This document shows positions 46,925 to 55,413 of a stretch of 64,000 nt of DNA, in pieces; within the stretch, counting starts at the first letter, position 1, and every line of letters begins with the position of its first letter. The position numbers and the translations under genes are program-made. Location: the NCBI RefSeq assembly GCF_030931715.1, contig NZ_CP133261.1, positions 124,001 through 188,000 of the forward strand, given 5' to 3'. This DNA comes from Tissierella sp. MB52-C2 (GTDB taxonomy: Bacteria > Bacillota > Clostridia > Tissierellales > Tissierellaceae). The notes below the pieces were generated by a model. The model was not told the origin of the DNA. It searched no databases and saw only the letters and a program-made list of their open reading frames with translations.

Positions 46925-47101
46925 TTATTAAAAAACAAGTTGGTTTAATTGAATGACGAGCTGACCCTAAATTCCAAAAAGGATAGATTCATATGATTTT
47001 AAAAACACATATAAATTTATATTTTTAAATTTATTTAATATAATAGGATTAGCAATTTTGATGGCTTTATATGGTAAATTTATGCTAGGTAAAATACTGG
47101 A
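46925..47101 (+). other. Gap with a hydrophobic open-frame remnant
   Basis: From about 47010 one frame reads FIFLNLFNIIGLAILMALYG then KFMLGKILDSIY, a membrane-segment-like remnant that ends where cassette copy 3 begins. It might derive from a lost exporter, but this is only a guess. Confidence 0.35.
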
Positions 47102-47253
47102 TTCCATATATTGATGAATGCAGTACATGTAAGGTTTTTCCATTATGTATGGGAGGTTGCCAAGCTAAAAGACAAAAGGGGATATCTGGATGTATACCAA
47201 AGAAAATCATATTGGATGATTTATTAAAGCTTATTATTAAAGAGCAATTTTAG
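47102..47253 (+). pseudogene. Radical SAM/SPASM maturase, 3' fragment (cassette copy 3)
   Basis: The last 50 codons of the maturase, including CSTCKVFPLCMGGC and the final Cys, are retained in frame with two substitutions (PKKI for PEKI, IIKEQF for IIEEQF). Everything upstream is missing. The peptide gene that follows is intact, so this is a deletion of the enzyme that spared the precursor. Confidence 0.9.
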
Positions 47254-47295
47254 CTAATTTAGCTTAAATAATATATTAAAAAAGGAGGAGTTTAA

Positions 47296-47382
47296 ATGAA
47301 AGTTTTAGTAGAAAGCAAGAAAAACCTAAAGAGTAATTTTAACACAGATGCTTGTGGTATTGGCGTCATCATAATATGCTAG
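47296..47382 (+). CDS. RiPP precursor peptide 3 (28 residues)
   Basis: Leader MKVLVESKKNLKSNFNT equals that of peptide 1; core DACGIGVIIIC has the same Cys-Gly-x-Gly...Ile-Cys framework with new residues. It sits behind the truncated maturase with its RBS intact, so it would depend on the maturases encoded upstream. Confidence 0.87.
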   Translation: MKVLVESKKNLKSNFNTDACGIGVIIIC

Positions 47383-47387
47383 CTAGT

Positions 47388-47410
47388 AGGGCTGTTTCAA
47401 AATAAATAGC
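47388..47410. mobile_element. Solo terminal-repeat end of an IS1182-like element
   Basis: AGGGCTGTTTCAAAATAAATAG matches the right terminal sequence of the element at 57738-59590. No transposase follows. It begins 5 nt after peptide 3. Confidence 0.75.
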
Positions 47411-47411
47411 C

Positions 47412-47469
47412 CTATAAAAGAAAAACAGGTCGAAGGGTAGTAACTCTAAGACCTGTTTTTCTTTTATAG
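47412..47469. terminator. Strong 20-bp hairpin
   Basis: CTATAAAAGAAAAACAGGTC (47412-47431) pairs perfectly with 47450-47469. It may be a bidirectional terminator carried by the IS remnant. Confidence 0.7.
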
Positions 47470-47835
47470 TTTAACTGCAATAAAAGATCATATATCTTCT
47501 GGATTGAGTCCAAAGGATGAAGTAGCATCAGAAATAGGATTGAATAATTCTATTTTTATTGTTACTTTAAGGGATTGCGATAAATTGGTTGGTATGGGAA
47601 GAATTATAGGAGATAAGGGATGCTTTTATCATATAGTGGATACTGCTGTTGCTCCTTCATATCAAGGAAAAGGACTAGGTAAACTAATTATGTCAGAAAT
47701 AAATACCTAGAGAATCATGTACCAAAAAGTTCTTATGTAAGTTTAATTGCTGATGCTCCAGCAGATAGACTATATAAAAAAGTTTGGGTTTGAGTATTCA
47801 GAGTCAAAGTCTGTAGGTATGGCGAAAAGATATTA
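47470..47835 (+). pseudogene. GNAT acetyltransferase, 5'-truncated and frameshifted
   Basis: LSPKDEVASEIGLNNSIFIV, MGRIIGDKGCFYHIVD and VAPSYQGKGLGKLIM are a GNAT core with the acetyl-CoA loop. The frame breaks near 47705; the next frame continues YLENHVPKSSYVSLIADAPA and then, after another slip, FGFEYSESKSVGMAKRY. The 5' end is cut by the IS remnant. Confidence 0.8.
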
Positions 47836-48102
47836 AAGTACATTTAGACAGAGACTTTGTCTATTCGATAAATGATATGCTTGTGTTTGAAAAATGTTAT
47901 TTCGATGGATCTTGGTATTCAGTATCTATTGATGGCGGTGTGCAGGATATTGCAATACCTATAAAAGCGGATGCTCAAATAGAGCATCCGCTTTATTACA
48001 TATTAAGTAGTTTTCTTAGATTTTATCATTTCATTATGCTTAATTGTTACAACTCATGGTTGTATTTTTGATTAGGCATTAAATTTTCCTAAAATATATA
48101 CT
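47836..48102 (+). other. Gap with an unassigned open frame and a hairpin
   Basis: A frame (VFEKCYFDGSWYSVSIDGG onward, 47877-48071) has no recognised relatives and runs through a hairpin AAAGCGGATGCTC/GAGCATCCGCTTT (47964-47994), so it is probably not a complete gene. Confidence 0.4.
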
Positions 48103-48178
48103 GACTCCAAGGGGGTAATAGCCTCGACGGACATCTTTATTGTCACCTCTTTATAAATGGGGAGGGGACATAGGCTAT
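48103..48178 (+). repeat. Degenerate repeat, copy C
   Basis: CTCCAAGGGGGTAATAG and CGGACATCTTTATTG align with copies A and B. The HVE-coding end is lost. TAGCCT/AGGCTA and GTCACCTC/GAGGGGAC can pair into a hairpin here. Confidence 0.6.
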
Positions 48179-48215
48179 ATTCCTAAGTTCAAAAAAACAA
48201 AGCTATCAAAAATGG

Positions 48216-48276
48216 TTGACAATATTTTTTGCTTTGGTATAATTAATTAAGATATTGAAATTGATAATCACTATCA
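48216..48276 (+). promoter_or_regulatory. Sigma-A promoter with a downstream Fur box
   Basis: TTGACA (48216-48221) and TATAAT (48238-48243) are 16 nt apart. TGATAAT-C-ACTATCA (48262-48276) is a 7-1-7 Fur box with one mismatch to TGATAAT-N-ATTATCA, placed over the expected transcription start region. It predicts iron repression of the siderophore ABC operon, whose first gene starts about 160 bp further on. Confidence 0.85.
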
Positions 48277-48434
48277 TTACTATCATATTTGTATTGTCAC
48301 TGTGCACTATAGTGAAATAGAGATAATTGTTACTTAAATCACGAATAAAAATATAACATAGATATTGATTTCATCAATTCAATAATCTGCTTGCTTATCA
48401 TGCTTATATAAAACTTATATAAAAGGAGAAATGT

Positions 48435-49457
48435 ATGAGAAAATCTAAACTTTTTAAATTAACTATTATTATGGGAATTTTTGCTTTGATGTTGACGGCT
48501 TGCACAAATCCAAGTAATGAGGCTATTGCCCCTGAAACTAATGAGCAAGTAAATGAGTCTACTGAAGTTTCAACGGTTGAAATTACTGATGTTCATGGAA
48601 CTGTTACTGTTCCTGTAAATCCAAAGAATGTAGTTGCTTTGGATAATAGAACTTTTGAAACTTTATCTGATTGGGGAATTGAATTAGCAGCTGTTCCAAA
48701 GGGTGTAATGCCTGCGGATTCACCATATGTAGCTGATGAGTCAGTTCAAGATATTGGCAATCATCGTGAACCAAATCTTGAAATTATAGCAGCTGTAAAC
48801 CCTGAACTTGTAATTGTCGGTCAAAGATTTGCTAGCTATTATGAAGATATAAAAGCATTAGTACCAAATGCAGTTGTTATTAATCTTAACTTTGATGTTT
48901 CTGAGGCATCTGATTCACCTGGAGAAAATTTAGTAAATGGACTTAAAAATTCTACAATTGCTTTGGGGAAAATTTTTGATAAAAATAAAGAGGCTGAACA
49001 ATTAGTAGCTGATTTTGATCAAGTTATTGAAAACGCTAAGTCTGCGTATAATGGAACGGATACAGTTATGAGTATTGTAGTTTCTGGTGGAGATATTGGT
49101 TTTTCAGCTCCTCATTCTGGACGTGTTTGGGGACCAATGTATGAAATTTTTGGATGGGTTCCAGCATTAGAGGTTGGCAATGCTTCCTCTGATCATCAAG
49201 GTGATGATATTTCTGTTGAAGCTATTGCACAAAGTAACCCTGATTGGATTTTCGTACTAGATCGTGATGCTGCAGTATCTTCTACAACTGATGCAGTTCC
49301 TGCTCAGGATGTTATCGATAATTCACCTGCTCTTCAAAACACAACTGCTGTTTCTGAAGGAAAGATCGTTTATGCACCAAATGATACTTACACAAATGAA
49401 TCAATACAAACTTATCTAGAGTTATTTGAAGAACTTGCAAACGCTTTAGCTAAGTAA
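48435..49457 (+). CDS. Siderophore ABC transporter substrate-binding lipoprotein
   Basis: The 340-residue product has a lipoprotein signal ending in LTAC. The mature part (VEITDVHGTVTVPVNPKNVV, then ALDNRTFETLSDWGIELAAVP, PNLEIIAAVNPELVIV) is a FepB/FhuD-type fold; the spacing resembles YclQ/CeuA-type catecholate binders. It is the first of four genes (binding protein, two permeases, ATPase) in the B. subtilis yclNOPQ-like set, behind a Fur box. AAAGGAG precedes the ATG. Confidence 0.93.
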   Translation: MRKSKLFKLTIIMGIFALMLTACTNPSNEAIAPETNEQVNESTEVSTVEITDVHGTVTVPVNPKNVVALDNRTFETLSDWGIELAAVPKGVMPADSPYVADESVQDIGNHREPNLEIIAAVNPELVIVGQRFASYYEDIKALVPNAVVINLNFDVSEASDSPGENLVNGLKNSTIALGKIFDKNKEAEQLVADFDQVIENAKSAYNGTDTVMSIVVSGGDIGFSAPHSGRVWGPMYEIFGWVPALEVGNASSDHQGDDISVEAIAQSNPDWIFVLDRDAAVSSTTDAVPAQDVIDNSPALQNTTAVSEGKIVYAPNDTYTNESIQTYLELFEELANALAK

Positions 49458-49476
49458 CATAAAGGAGTATAATATA

Positions 49477-50490
49477 GTGCCGAAAAATACAATGCAAAAA
49501 ATGTATGGGGCTGAGAACTCTCAGCCCCAACATTATAATAAAAATAAAATATGGACAAAACCTTTTATATTAGCAGTTATAGTTGTTATTATGATAGGTA
49601 TTATATCACTGTTTACTGGAGTTTATGATATCCTAGGACAAGAGGATGGAATGAGTATGTTTTTCATAACTCGTGTTCCAAGAACAGTTTCACTAATGCT
49701 TACTGGAGCTGCAATGTCAATGTCAGGACTGGTAATGCAACTTATTACACAGAATCGCTTAGTTGAATCTACCACAACGGGAACTATTGAATGGGCAGGT
49801 TTGGGGCTTGTTTTTGTTTATTTATTATTTCCTGCACCAACTTTGGTTCAACGAATGACTGGTGCAATATTTTTTTCTTTTATAGGAACTATGATTTTCT
49901 TTTTGTTTTTAAGAAAAATTAAACTTCGTTCGTCTTTAATTGTTCCAATTATCGGGATGATGCTTGGAGCAGTCATTTCTGCAATTTCTACTTTTATAGG
50001 ACTAGTCTTTCAAATGACTCAAAATATTGAAGCGTGGTTTGTAGGTTCTTTTGCATCGGTTCAAATTGGAAGATATGAATATTTATGGCTAATTGTCATT
50101 GTCACTTTTTTAATTTTCATCTATGCTGATAGGTTGACTTTAGCTGGACTAGGGGAAGATATTGCAACAAGTCTTGGAGTAAATTATAATAGGATAGTTC
50201 TTTTGGGTACTGGTCTTATTTCTTTTGCAGTTGGAATTGTTGCGGCCGTTATTGGAAATTTGCCTTTTTTAGGTTTAATTGTGCCAAATATTGTTTCAAT
50301 GTATAGAGGTGATGATCTTAGGAGTAATTTGCCTTGGGTATGTGTGTTAGGAATGGGTACTATAACTGTTTGTGACATAATTTCTCGAACACTTATAAGG
50401 CCTTTTGAAGTACCTGTCTCTTTAATACTCGGAACAATAGGGTCAGTTGTATTTATTGTTATTTTATTGAGACAAAGGAGGCTAAGATGA
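49477..50490 (+). CDS. Siderophore ABC transporter permease 1 (FecCD family)
   Basis: 337 residues from a GTG start behind AAAGGAG. About nine membrane segments; TRVPRTVSLMLTGAAMSMSG near residue 65 is the FecCD signature and NLPFLGLIVPNIVSMYRGDD the ATPase-coupling region. YclN-like. It overlaps the next gene by 4 nt. Confidence 0.93.
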   Translation: MPKNTMQKMYGAENSQPQHYNKNKIWTKPFILAVIVVIMIGIISLFTGVYDILGQEDGMSMFFITRVPRTVSLMLTGAAMSMSGLVMQLITQNRLVESTTTGTIEWAGLGLVFVYLLFPAPTLVQRMTGAIFFSFIGTMIFFLFLRKIKLRSSLIVPIIGMMLGAVISAISTFIGLVFQMTQNIEAWFVGSFASVQIGRYEYLWLIVIVTFLIFIYADRLTLAGLGEDIATSLGVNYNRIVLLGTGLISFAVGIVAAVIGNLPFLGLIVPNIVSMYRGDDLRSNLPWVCVLGMGTITVCDIISRTLIRPFEVPVSLILGTIGSVVFIVILLRQRRLR

Positions 50491-51551
50491 ACGTATTAGA
50501 ATATAGTAATAAAAGAAATATCGAAATTGATTCTAGCATACATAATGAAAATAGATCAGCTAGAGCCTTCCGTTCTAAGAAAGAAGAAAAACGTTATTGG
50601 ATTTTCTTGATAACATTGTTTGCTTTGGGCGCTCTTTCTTCATATGGACTTTTGGTTTATAATAATCCAGTTCCAGTAGGTTCCCCTTCCTTTATTCCAG
50701 TTGTTAGAAGAAGGATGGTAGCTCTTGTTGCAATGATTATTGCTGCAACTTGTCAGAGTTTGTCCACTGTTGCTTTCCAATCGATTACTAATAATAGGGT
50801 TATAACTCCTTCACTTTTAGGTTTTGAAGCACTTTACTCAACAATTCATACTAGTACAATATTTTTCTTTGGTGCTAGTACATTTATAAATTTTAGCGGC
50901 ATTGGATCATTTATATTTCAAGTTGTTGTTATGGTTTTAATGTGTTTGATACTTTATGGATGGTTACTTTCCGGAAAGTATGGAGATTTACAACTTATGC
51001 TTTTAGTGGGAGTTATTATTGGAACTGGGTTAAGGTCTTTGTCATCTTTTATGAGAAGACTTCTTGCACCCTCTGAGTTTGATATTTTACAGGCAAAATT
51101 GTTTGGTTCTGTAAATAATGCAGATTCAGCATATTTTTTTGTTGCGATTCCAATTGTAATAATTGCAGCATTACTTCTTCTTACTTATTCTAAGAAGTTA
51201 AATGTACTGTCACTTGGAAAGGACGTCTGTACTTCTTTGGGTATTAATAATCAATTTAGTGTAATTTATACTCTTATATTAGTTTCTGTTTTGATGTCGA
51301 TTTCAACGGCTTTGGTTGGACCACTTACTTTCTATGGATTTTTAGTTGCGACTTTGAGTTATCAAGTGGCGCCAACTTATGATCACAGATATATTTTTCC
51401 AATGGCCCTTGCTATAGGATTTTTGATAATAACGGGTGCATACTTTTTTATGTATCATGTATTCAATGCTCAAGGTGTAGTTTCAGTTATTATCGAAATG
51501 TTTGGAGGAATAACATTTTTAATTGTAATTTTAAGGAAGGGGACTTTATGA
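50487..51551 (+). CDS. Siderophore ABC transporter permease 2 (FecCD family)
   Basis: 354 residues, starting at ATG in the ATGA overlap with permease 1. A polar 35-residue N-terminus precedes the first membrane segment. VRRRMVALVAMIIAATCQSL and LVGPLTFYGFLVATLSY are family features. YclO-like; pairs with permease 1 as a heterodimer. It also overlaps the ATPase gene by 4 nt. Confidence 0.93.
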   Translation: MNVLEYSNKRNIEIDSSIHNENRSARAFRSKKEEKRYWIFLITLFALGALSSYGLLVYNNPVPVGSPSFIPVVRRRMVALVAMIIAATCQSLSTVAFQSITNNRVITPSLLGFEALYSTIHTSTIFFFGASTFINFSGIGSFIFQVVVMVLMCLILYGWLLSGKYGDLQLMLLVGVIIGTGLRSLSSFMRRLLAPSEFDILQAKLFGSVNNADSAYFFVAIPIVIIAALLLLTYSKKLNVLSLGKDVCTSLGINNQFSVIYTLILVSVLMSISTALVGPLTFYGFLVATLSYQVAPTYDHRYIFPMALAIGFLIITGAYFFMYHVFNAQGVVSVIIEMFGGITFLIVILRKGTL

Positions 51552-52300
51552 TAAAGATTGATAATGTTAAAAAGGTGTATACTGATGAGGTAAAAATAGG
51601 ACCTTTGAATATTGAAATACCAAAAGCTGGTCTTACTTCTTTAATTGGACCAAATGGTGCTGGGAAATCTACAACACTTTTAATGATTGGAAGACTTTTG
51701 GATATGGATAAAGGCCAAATTAATGTGGCAAATATGGATGTTTCTGAATCTAAATCAGAAGATTTAGCAAAAATCCTGACTATTTTGAGACAAGAAAATC
51801 ATTTTATAACAAGGCTTACTGTTAGACAATTAGTTGGATTTGGGCGTTTTCCTTATTCAAAGGGAAGATTGACTAAAGAGGATGAGGCTATTATTTCTAA
51901 ATATATTGACTTTTTAGGCTTGACTGATTTAGAAAATAGATATTTAGATGAGCTTTCTGGTGGTCAAAGGCAAAGAGCATATGTAGCAATGGTTTTATGC
52001 CAAGAGACTGAATATGTACTTTTGGATGAGCCTCTGAACAATTTGGATGTTGCTCGTTCTGTTCAAATGATGGAGCATCTTAGGTATGCTGCTAATGAAT
52101 TTGGAAGAACAATTCTGACTGTTATGCATGATATAAATTTTGCAGCAAAATATTCTGATAGAATTTGTGCCATGAAAGATGGACAAATTGCTGCCTTTGG
52201 AACAGTAGAAGAGGTTATGGACCCAGAATCTTTGACAGGTATCTTTGAAACGAAAATAGAAATTATTGATGGTCCTTATGGGCCAGTAGCGATTTATTAG
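51548..52300 (+). CDS. Siderophore ABC transporter ATP-binding protein
   Basis: 250 residues. Walker A GPNGAGKST, Q-loop RQENHF, signature LSGGQRQRAYVAM, Walker B VLLDEPLNNLD and switch His in VMHD are in order. YclP/FhuC-like. Last gene of the operon. Confidence 0.95.
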   Translation: MIKIDNVKKVYTDEVKIGPLNIEIPKAGLTSLIGPNGAGKSTTLLMIGRLLDMDKGQINVANMDVSESKSEDLAKILTILRQENHFITRLTVRQLVGFGRFPYSKGRLTKEDEAIISKYIDFLGLTDLENRYLDELSGGQRQRAYVAMVLCQETEYVLLDEPLNNLDVARSVQMMEHLRYAANEFGRTILTVMHDINFAAKYSDRICAMKDGQIAAFGTVEEVMDPESLTGIFETKIEIIDGPYGPVAIY

Positions 52301-53012
52301 TTATAAAATCAAATAAAAAAAGAGAGGCATCTCAGTAATACGTTGATTATCTTCATGACGATCATAATAATAGCTGGGAGAAGAGGCGACTTTAATAAAT
52401 TGACATATACAATTAATTGCTAGGGAAAAGAAAAATCAGATGATATAACAATCTTACATTATGACGATTTATATGATTTTTCTAATTTACCCATTGGCAA
52501 AGTTACTTATTAGAAGTATATTTTAAAAAATTAAGAGGCTAAGTTCTAGATTAACCTATATAATCTATAAACTTAGTCTCTTAATTTATACCCAAAAACA
52601 TAAGGAAAAGAATGAGAACAATGACAAAATTATTTATGTATGGAATATTACTAGGAAGAATAAAGAAGAAACAATTATAATTCTTAGCAGTTGAGTCTAA
52701 AAGGAAATTCTGTTTTGTTGATAGATTATAACGATCTCGCAGAAGATTTAACTGTAGGGCAAAACGAGGATAAAAGTAGAACTATTACGAAGAAAGAAAA
52801 GAATCCTGCTTAGATTTTATTATCTAAACAGGATTTAAATATTTTCAGATTAATCTCTTAGTATTTTATTGATTTTTTAGATACTTTTAAACATGATTGA
52901 TATTGTTAATTTTTATTCAATTTGTCAAAAACAAGACTTTAGTAGTATACACAGGAATGAAAATAATATATATAATGTTTATTATCTACAAATATGAATT
53001 AAAGGTACATTT
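52301..53012 (+). other. 712-bp gap with decayed coding sequence and two hairpins
   Basis: A stem TTAAGAGGCTAAGTT/AACTTAGTCTCTTAA (52531-52584) and one at 52802-52835 (AATCCTGCTTAGAT/ATCTAAACAGGATT) with T-rich tails look like terminators. Between them MTKLFMYGILLGRIKKKQL (52620-52679) resembles the first residues of a gamma-glutamylcyclotransferase-like protein that then decays. An earlier scrap reads YDDLYDFSNLPIGKVTY. Confidence 0.5.
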
Positions 53013-53315
53013 ATGGAAATTCATGAATCTCAAATGTTATCTTTATTAAAGAAGAAAGGAAAAAACATAGCTATACTTAGAACAGTTATTATTTTTGCTA
53101 TTATTATTGCATATTTTATCTACTCTGATTTTGCACCTATTAAATTAATTCAGGGACCTACACCGTTGGGAGATATCAATGTTGTTGACTATAAGAATCA
53201 ATATGTAACAGTAGAAATGGCTCTATCACTTGGTGCCTATATGGATACCTTCTCCACTGATGAGAAAACCAATATTTCAACCACCATAAAATCTGCCTAT
53301 GTAATACCTATTTAG
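53013..53315 (+). CDS. Short membrane protein, possibly truncated (DUF6709-like)
   Basis: A 100-residue frame with one membrane segment (about residues 20-42) then KLIQGPTPLGDINVVDYKNQ and YVTVEMALSLGAYMD. It resembles the start of DUF6709-type proteins, which continue for at least another hundred residues, so it may be a 3'-truncated gene ending at an early stop. The RBS (AAAGG) is weak. Confidence 0.5.
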   Translation: MEIHESQMLSLLKKKGKNIAILRTVIIFAIIIAYFIYSDFAPIKLIQGPTPLGDINVVDYKNQYVTVEMALSLGAYMDTFSTDEKTNISTTIKSAYVIPI

Positions 53316-53399
53316 GTATGAAATACCATTCAACAGCTCAAGAGTAAGCCTTAATATGTATATAGATAATAAATATTAGAAAAACAGGGGTGCTACTTT

Positions 53400-54035
53400 A
53401 TGCAGTGTAAAAATGGAATAAAATATATACTAATTTTTCTTGTAATGCTCTTAATACTTTCAGGTTGTAGTAAGGAACCAGAGAAAGCACCAGAAGCAGT
53501 CCACCAAATAGATGTAATAATAGATTATGGTGACTTTCAATTGGCTGTAGGAGACACACGATTAAAGGACATACAAGATGCAGGATATATTGTTGCCTTA
53601 GATAAACGTTTAAAGGAAGGGATTGAAGGTAAGGTTATGCCTTCAAGAAGCTATTCTTTAAGGGGTTATATGGGACGAGATGATAAGTTATACTGTAAAT
53701 TTCAGTTTCTAAATCCCTTAATGGATCAAACCATGTATTTTGAGGAATGTCTGATTAATCAAGTTACTGTATCACTTATTTCTTTACCCTATCAGTACGA
53801 ATATGACAACAGCAATACCTTAATTAATGGTGAGAACTATAATGGTCTAACTCCTTCTGAAGTTGATGAAAAGTTGCTGGATATTACAACTGACCATCAG
53901 GAGTATAAAAATCCTAGTGGAAGTGTTGGGCTAAAAACTTATTTATTAGGAAAGACCAAGCTTTCCTTTGAATTTGATTATGAAACTCATCAAGTGAATT
54001 CAGTAGAAATCGGGATAGCTCACCATAATTATTAG
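53400..54035 (+). CDS. Hypothetical lipoprotein
   Basis: 211 residues with a lipoprotein signal ending in LSGC. The mature part contains a repeated short pattern of strand-like segments (DVIIDYGDFQLAVGDTRLKD) and no recognised domain. CAGGGGTG precedes the ATG by 7 nt. It follows the short membrane protein by 84 bp; the two may have been one unit. Confidence 0.75.
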   Translation: MQCKNGIKYILIFLVMLLILSGCSKEPEKAPEAVHQIDVIIDYGDFQLAVGDTRLKDIQDAGYIVALDKRLKEGIEGKVMPSRSYSLRGYMGRDDKLYCKFQFLNPLMDQTMYFEECLINQVTVSLISLPYQYEYDNSNTLINGENYNGLTPSEVDEKLLDITTDHQEYKNPSGSVGLKTYLLGKTKLSFEFDYETHQVNSVEIGIAHHNY

Positions 54036-54089
54036 TATTTTCCGTTAAAGTTTATTTAAATTCGAATTTCTATATTTTATGGAAACTTC

Positions 54090-54300
54090 AAGGATAAAAT
54101 TTGGGTCAAAAATCGATGAAAGAACACTATTTTTTGACCCTTAAAAATAGGCAAAAATATAGATAATATTGGATAATTGGACTAGAGATAGGGGAATACT
54201 GAAAAAGTAGAGTTTAAAAGATGGGATTATTAGTTGATAGATTGGCAGATGAATTATATAATATTATGTACATAAGCAGAATTATTTGTCAAAAAGTATG
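54090..54300. repeat. Dispersed intergenic repeat, copy 3
   Basis: GGGTCAAAAATCG and a later TTTTTTGACCC form the hairpin seen in copy 2. ATATTGGATAATTGG and GTTGATAGATTGGCAGATG then GAATTATATAATATTATG align with copies 2 and 1. It lies between two genes and has no open frame. Confidence 0.72.
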
Positions 54301-54334
54301 GACTGAAGTTTTTATAAAATAAGGAGTATATTTA

Positions 54335-54760
54335 ATGATAAAAGAATTAAACAAATCTAAAATAGATCATATAATGAAAATCTGGCTTGAAGAAAATATT
54401 AGCACACATGATTTTATTTCCAAAGACTATTGGAAGACGAACTATGAATTTGTCAAGAATGCTCTACCAGAGTCTACTGTCCTTGTCTATGAAGATGGTG
54501 GTGAAATAAAAGGTTTCATAGGTATTATAGAAAACTCATATATCGCAGGATTATTTGTTTCTAATAAATATCAGAATGAAGGTATAGGAAGTAAATTACT
54601 CGAAAGATGTAAAGAAGATTATTTTGTCTTAAGCTTAGATGTTTATGCTAAAAATTTAAAGGCTATAAATTTTTATAAGAAGCATGGATTTAAAGTCAAA
54701 AAAGAGAAAGAAAATGATGAAACTAAGGAAAAAGAATATTCAATGATATGGAAGTTGTAA
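54335..54760 (+). CDS. GNAT N-acetyltransferase
   Basis: 141 residues. VYEDGGEIKGFIGIIENSYI, LFVSNKYQNEGIGSKLLERC (acetyl-CoA loop) and NLKAINFYKKHGFKVKKEKE are the standard GNAT core. AAGGAG precedes the ATG. Substrate is unknown. Confidence 0.9.
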   Translation: MIKELNKSKIDHIMKIWLEENISTHDFISKDYWKTNYEFVKNALPESTVLVYEDGGEIKGFIGIIENSYIAGLFVSNKYQNEGIGSKLLERCKEDYFVLSLDVYAKNLKAINFYKKHGFKVKKEKENDETKEKEYSMIWKL

Positions 54761-54776
54761 ATACAGAAAATAGATT

Positions 54777-54830
54777 AGGCTAAGTTTTTAGGTCAACAGA
54801 AAAGACCAGATAGACTTAGTCTACTTTTTT
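54777..54830 (+). terminator. Intrinsic terminator after the GNAT gene
   Basis: AGGCTAAGT pairs with ACTTAGTCT, with an inner GGTC/GACC stem, and ends in TTTTTT. Confidence 0.75.
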
Positions 54831-55149
54831 ATAACAAAGGCTACATCTGTATTTTACCTTTTCTAGTGCAGATATTTATCTAATTGAAAATTTTAATTTT
54901 ATAATAATAGCTGTTGCCTAATTTTTTAAAACTTCAGATAAATAACATGGAGTAAACAGTGTACTGATAAGATTATTTATAAGGTTATTTGTATATTTAA
55001 AGTTTAATTATTAACAAAATATGTCGATATTAATATAGAACTAATTGTAAAAATATGTATAATTGTGAAAGGAAAACTCAAATTAGTTAGATAATAAGTT
55101 GTTTTTGTAGAAAAAAGGACGTAAAACAAACCATACTGAGGGGGAATGT

Positions 55150-55340
55150 AGTGGATAAAAAGATTAAAATAAAAAAATGGTTGGAAAACTTATGTCATTC
55201 CCTTGGCTATAATATTAGTTTTGTTTCTAATAGCATGAGATGCTATTAGAAACTTAATTAATATAGTAATGGAAAATCGAAGTAATTTAAATAACGAATT
55301 ATTTAAAAAATATCTGAAGATTTAAAAGCGGGTCATATAT
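55150..55340 (+). pseudogene. Chemoreceptor N-terminal remnant
   Basis: With a frame change near 55185, the sequence reads DKKIKIKK then MVGKLMSFPLAIILVLFLIA, a stop, then AIRNLINIVMENRSNLNNEL. This is a typical MCP first membrane helix and start of its sensor, lying 70 bp before an intact MCP. The gap 54831-55149 holds nothing recognised. Confidence 0.5.
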
Positions 55341-55413
55341 ATTGTTACAAAGCGATAGCAATGCATTTATAGATAGACTTAATTAAATAAAAACCATAAG
55401 GGAGGAAGAGTTT

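Noticed and set aside
53013-54035. A single gene split by a frameshift
   Set aside because: The second protein begins with its own lipoprotein signal and RBS, so they are separate genes even if the first is truncated.
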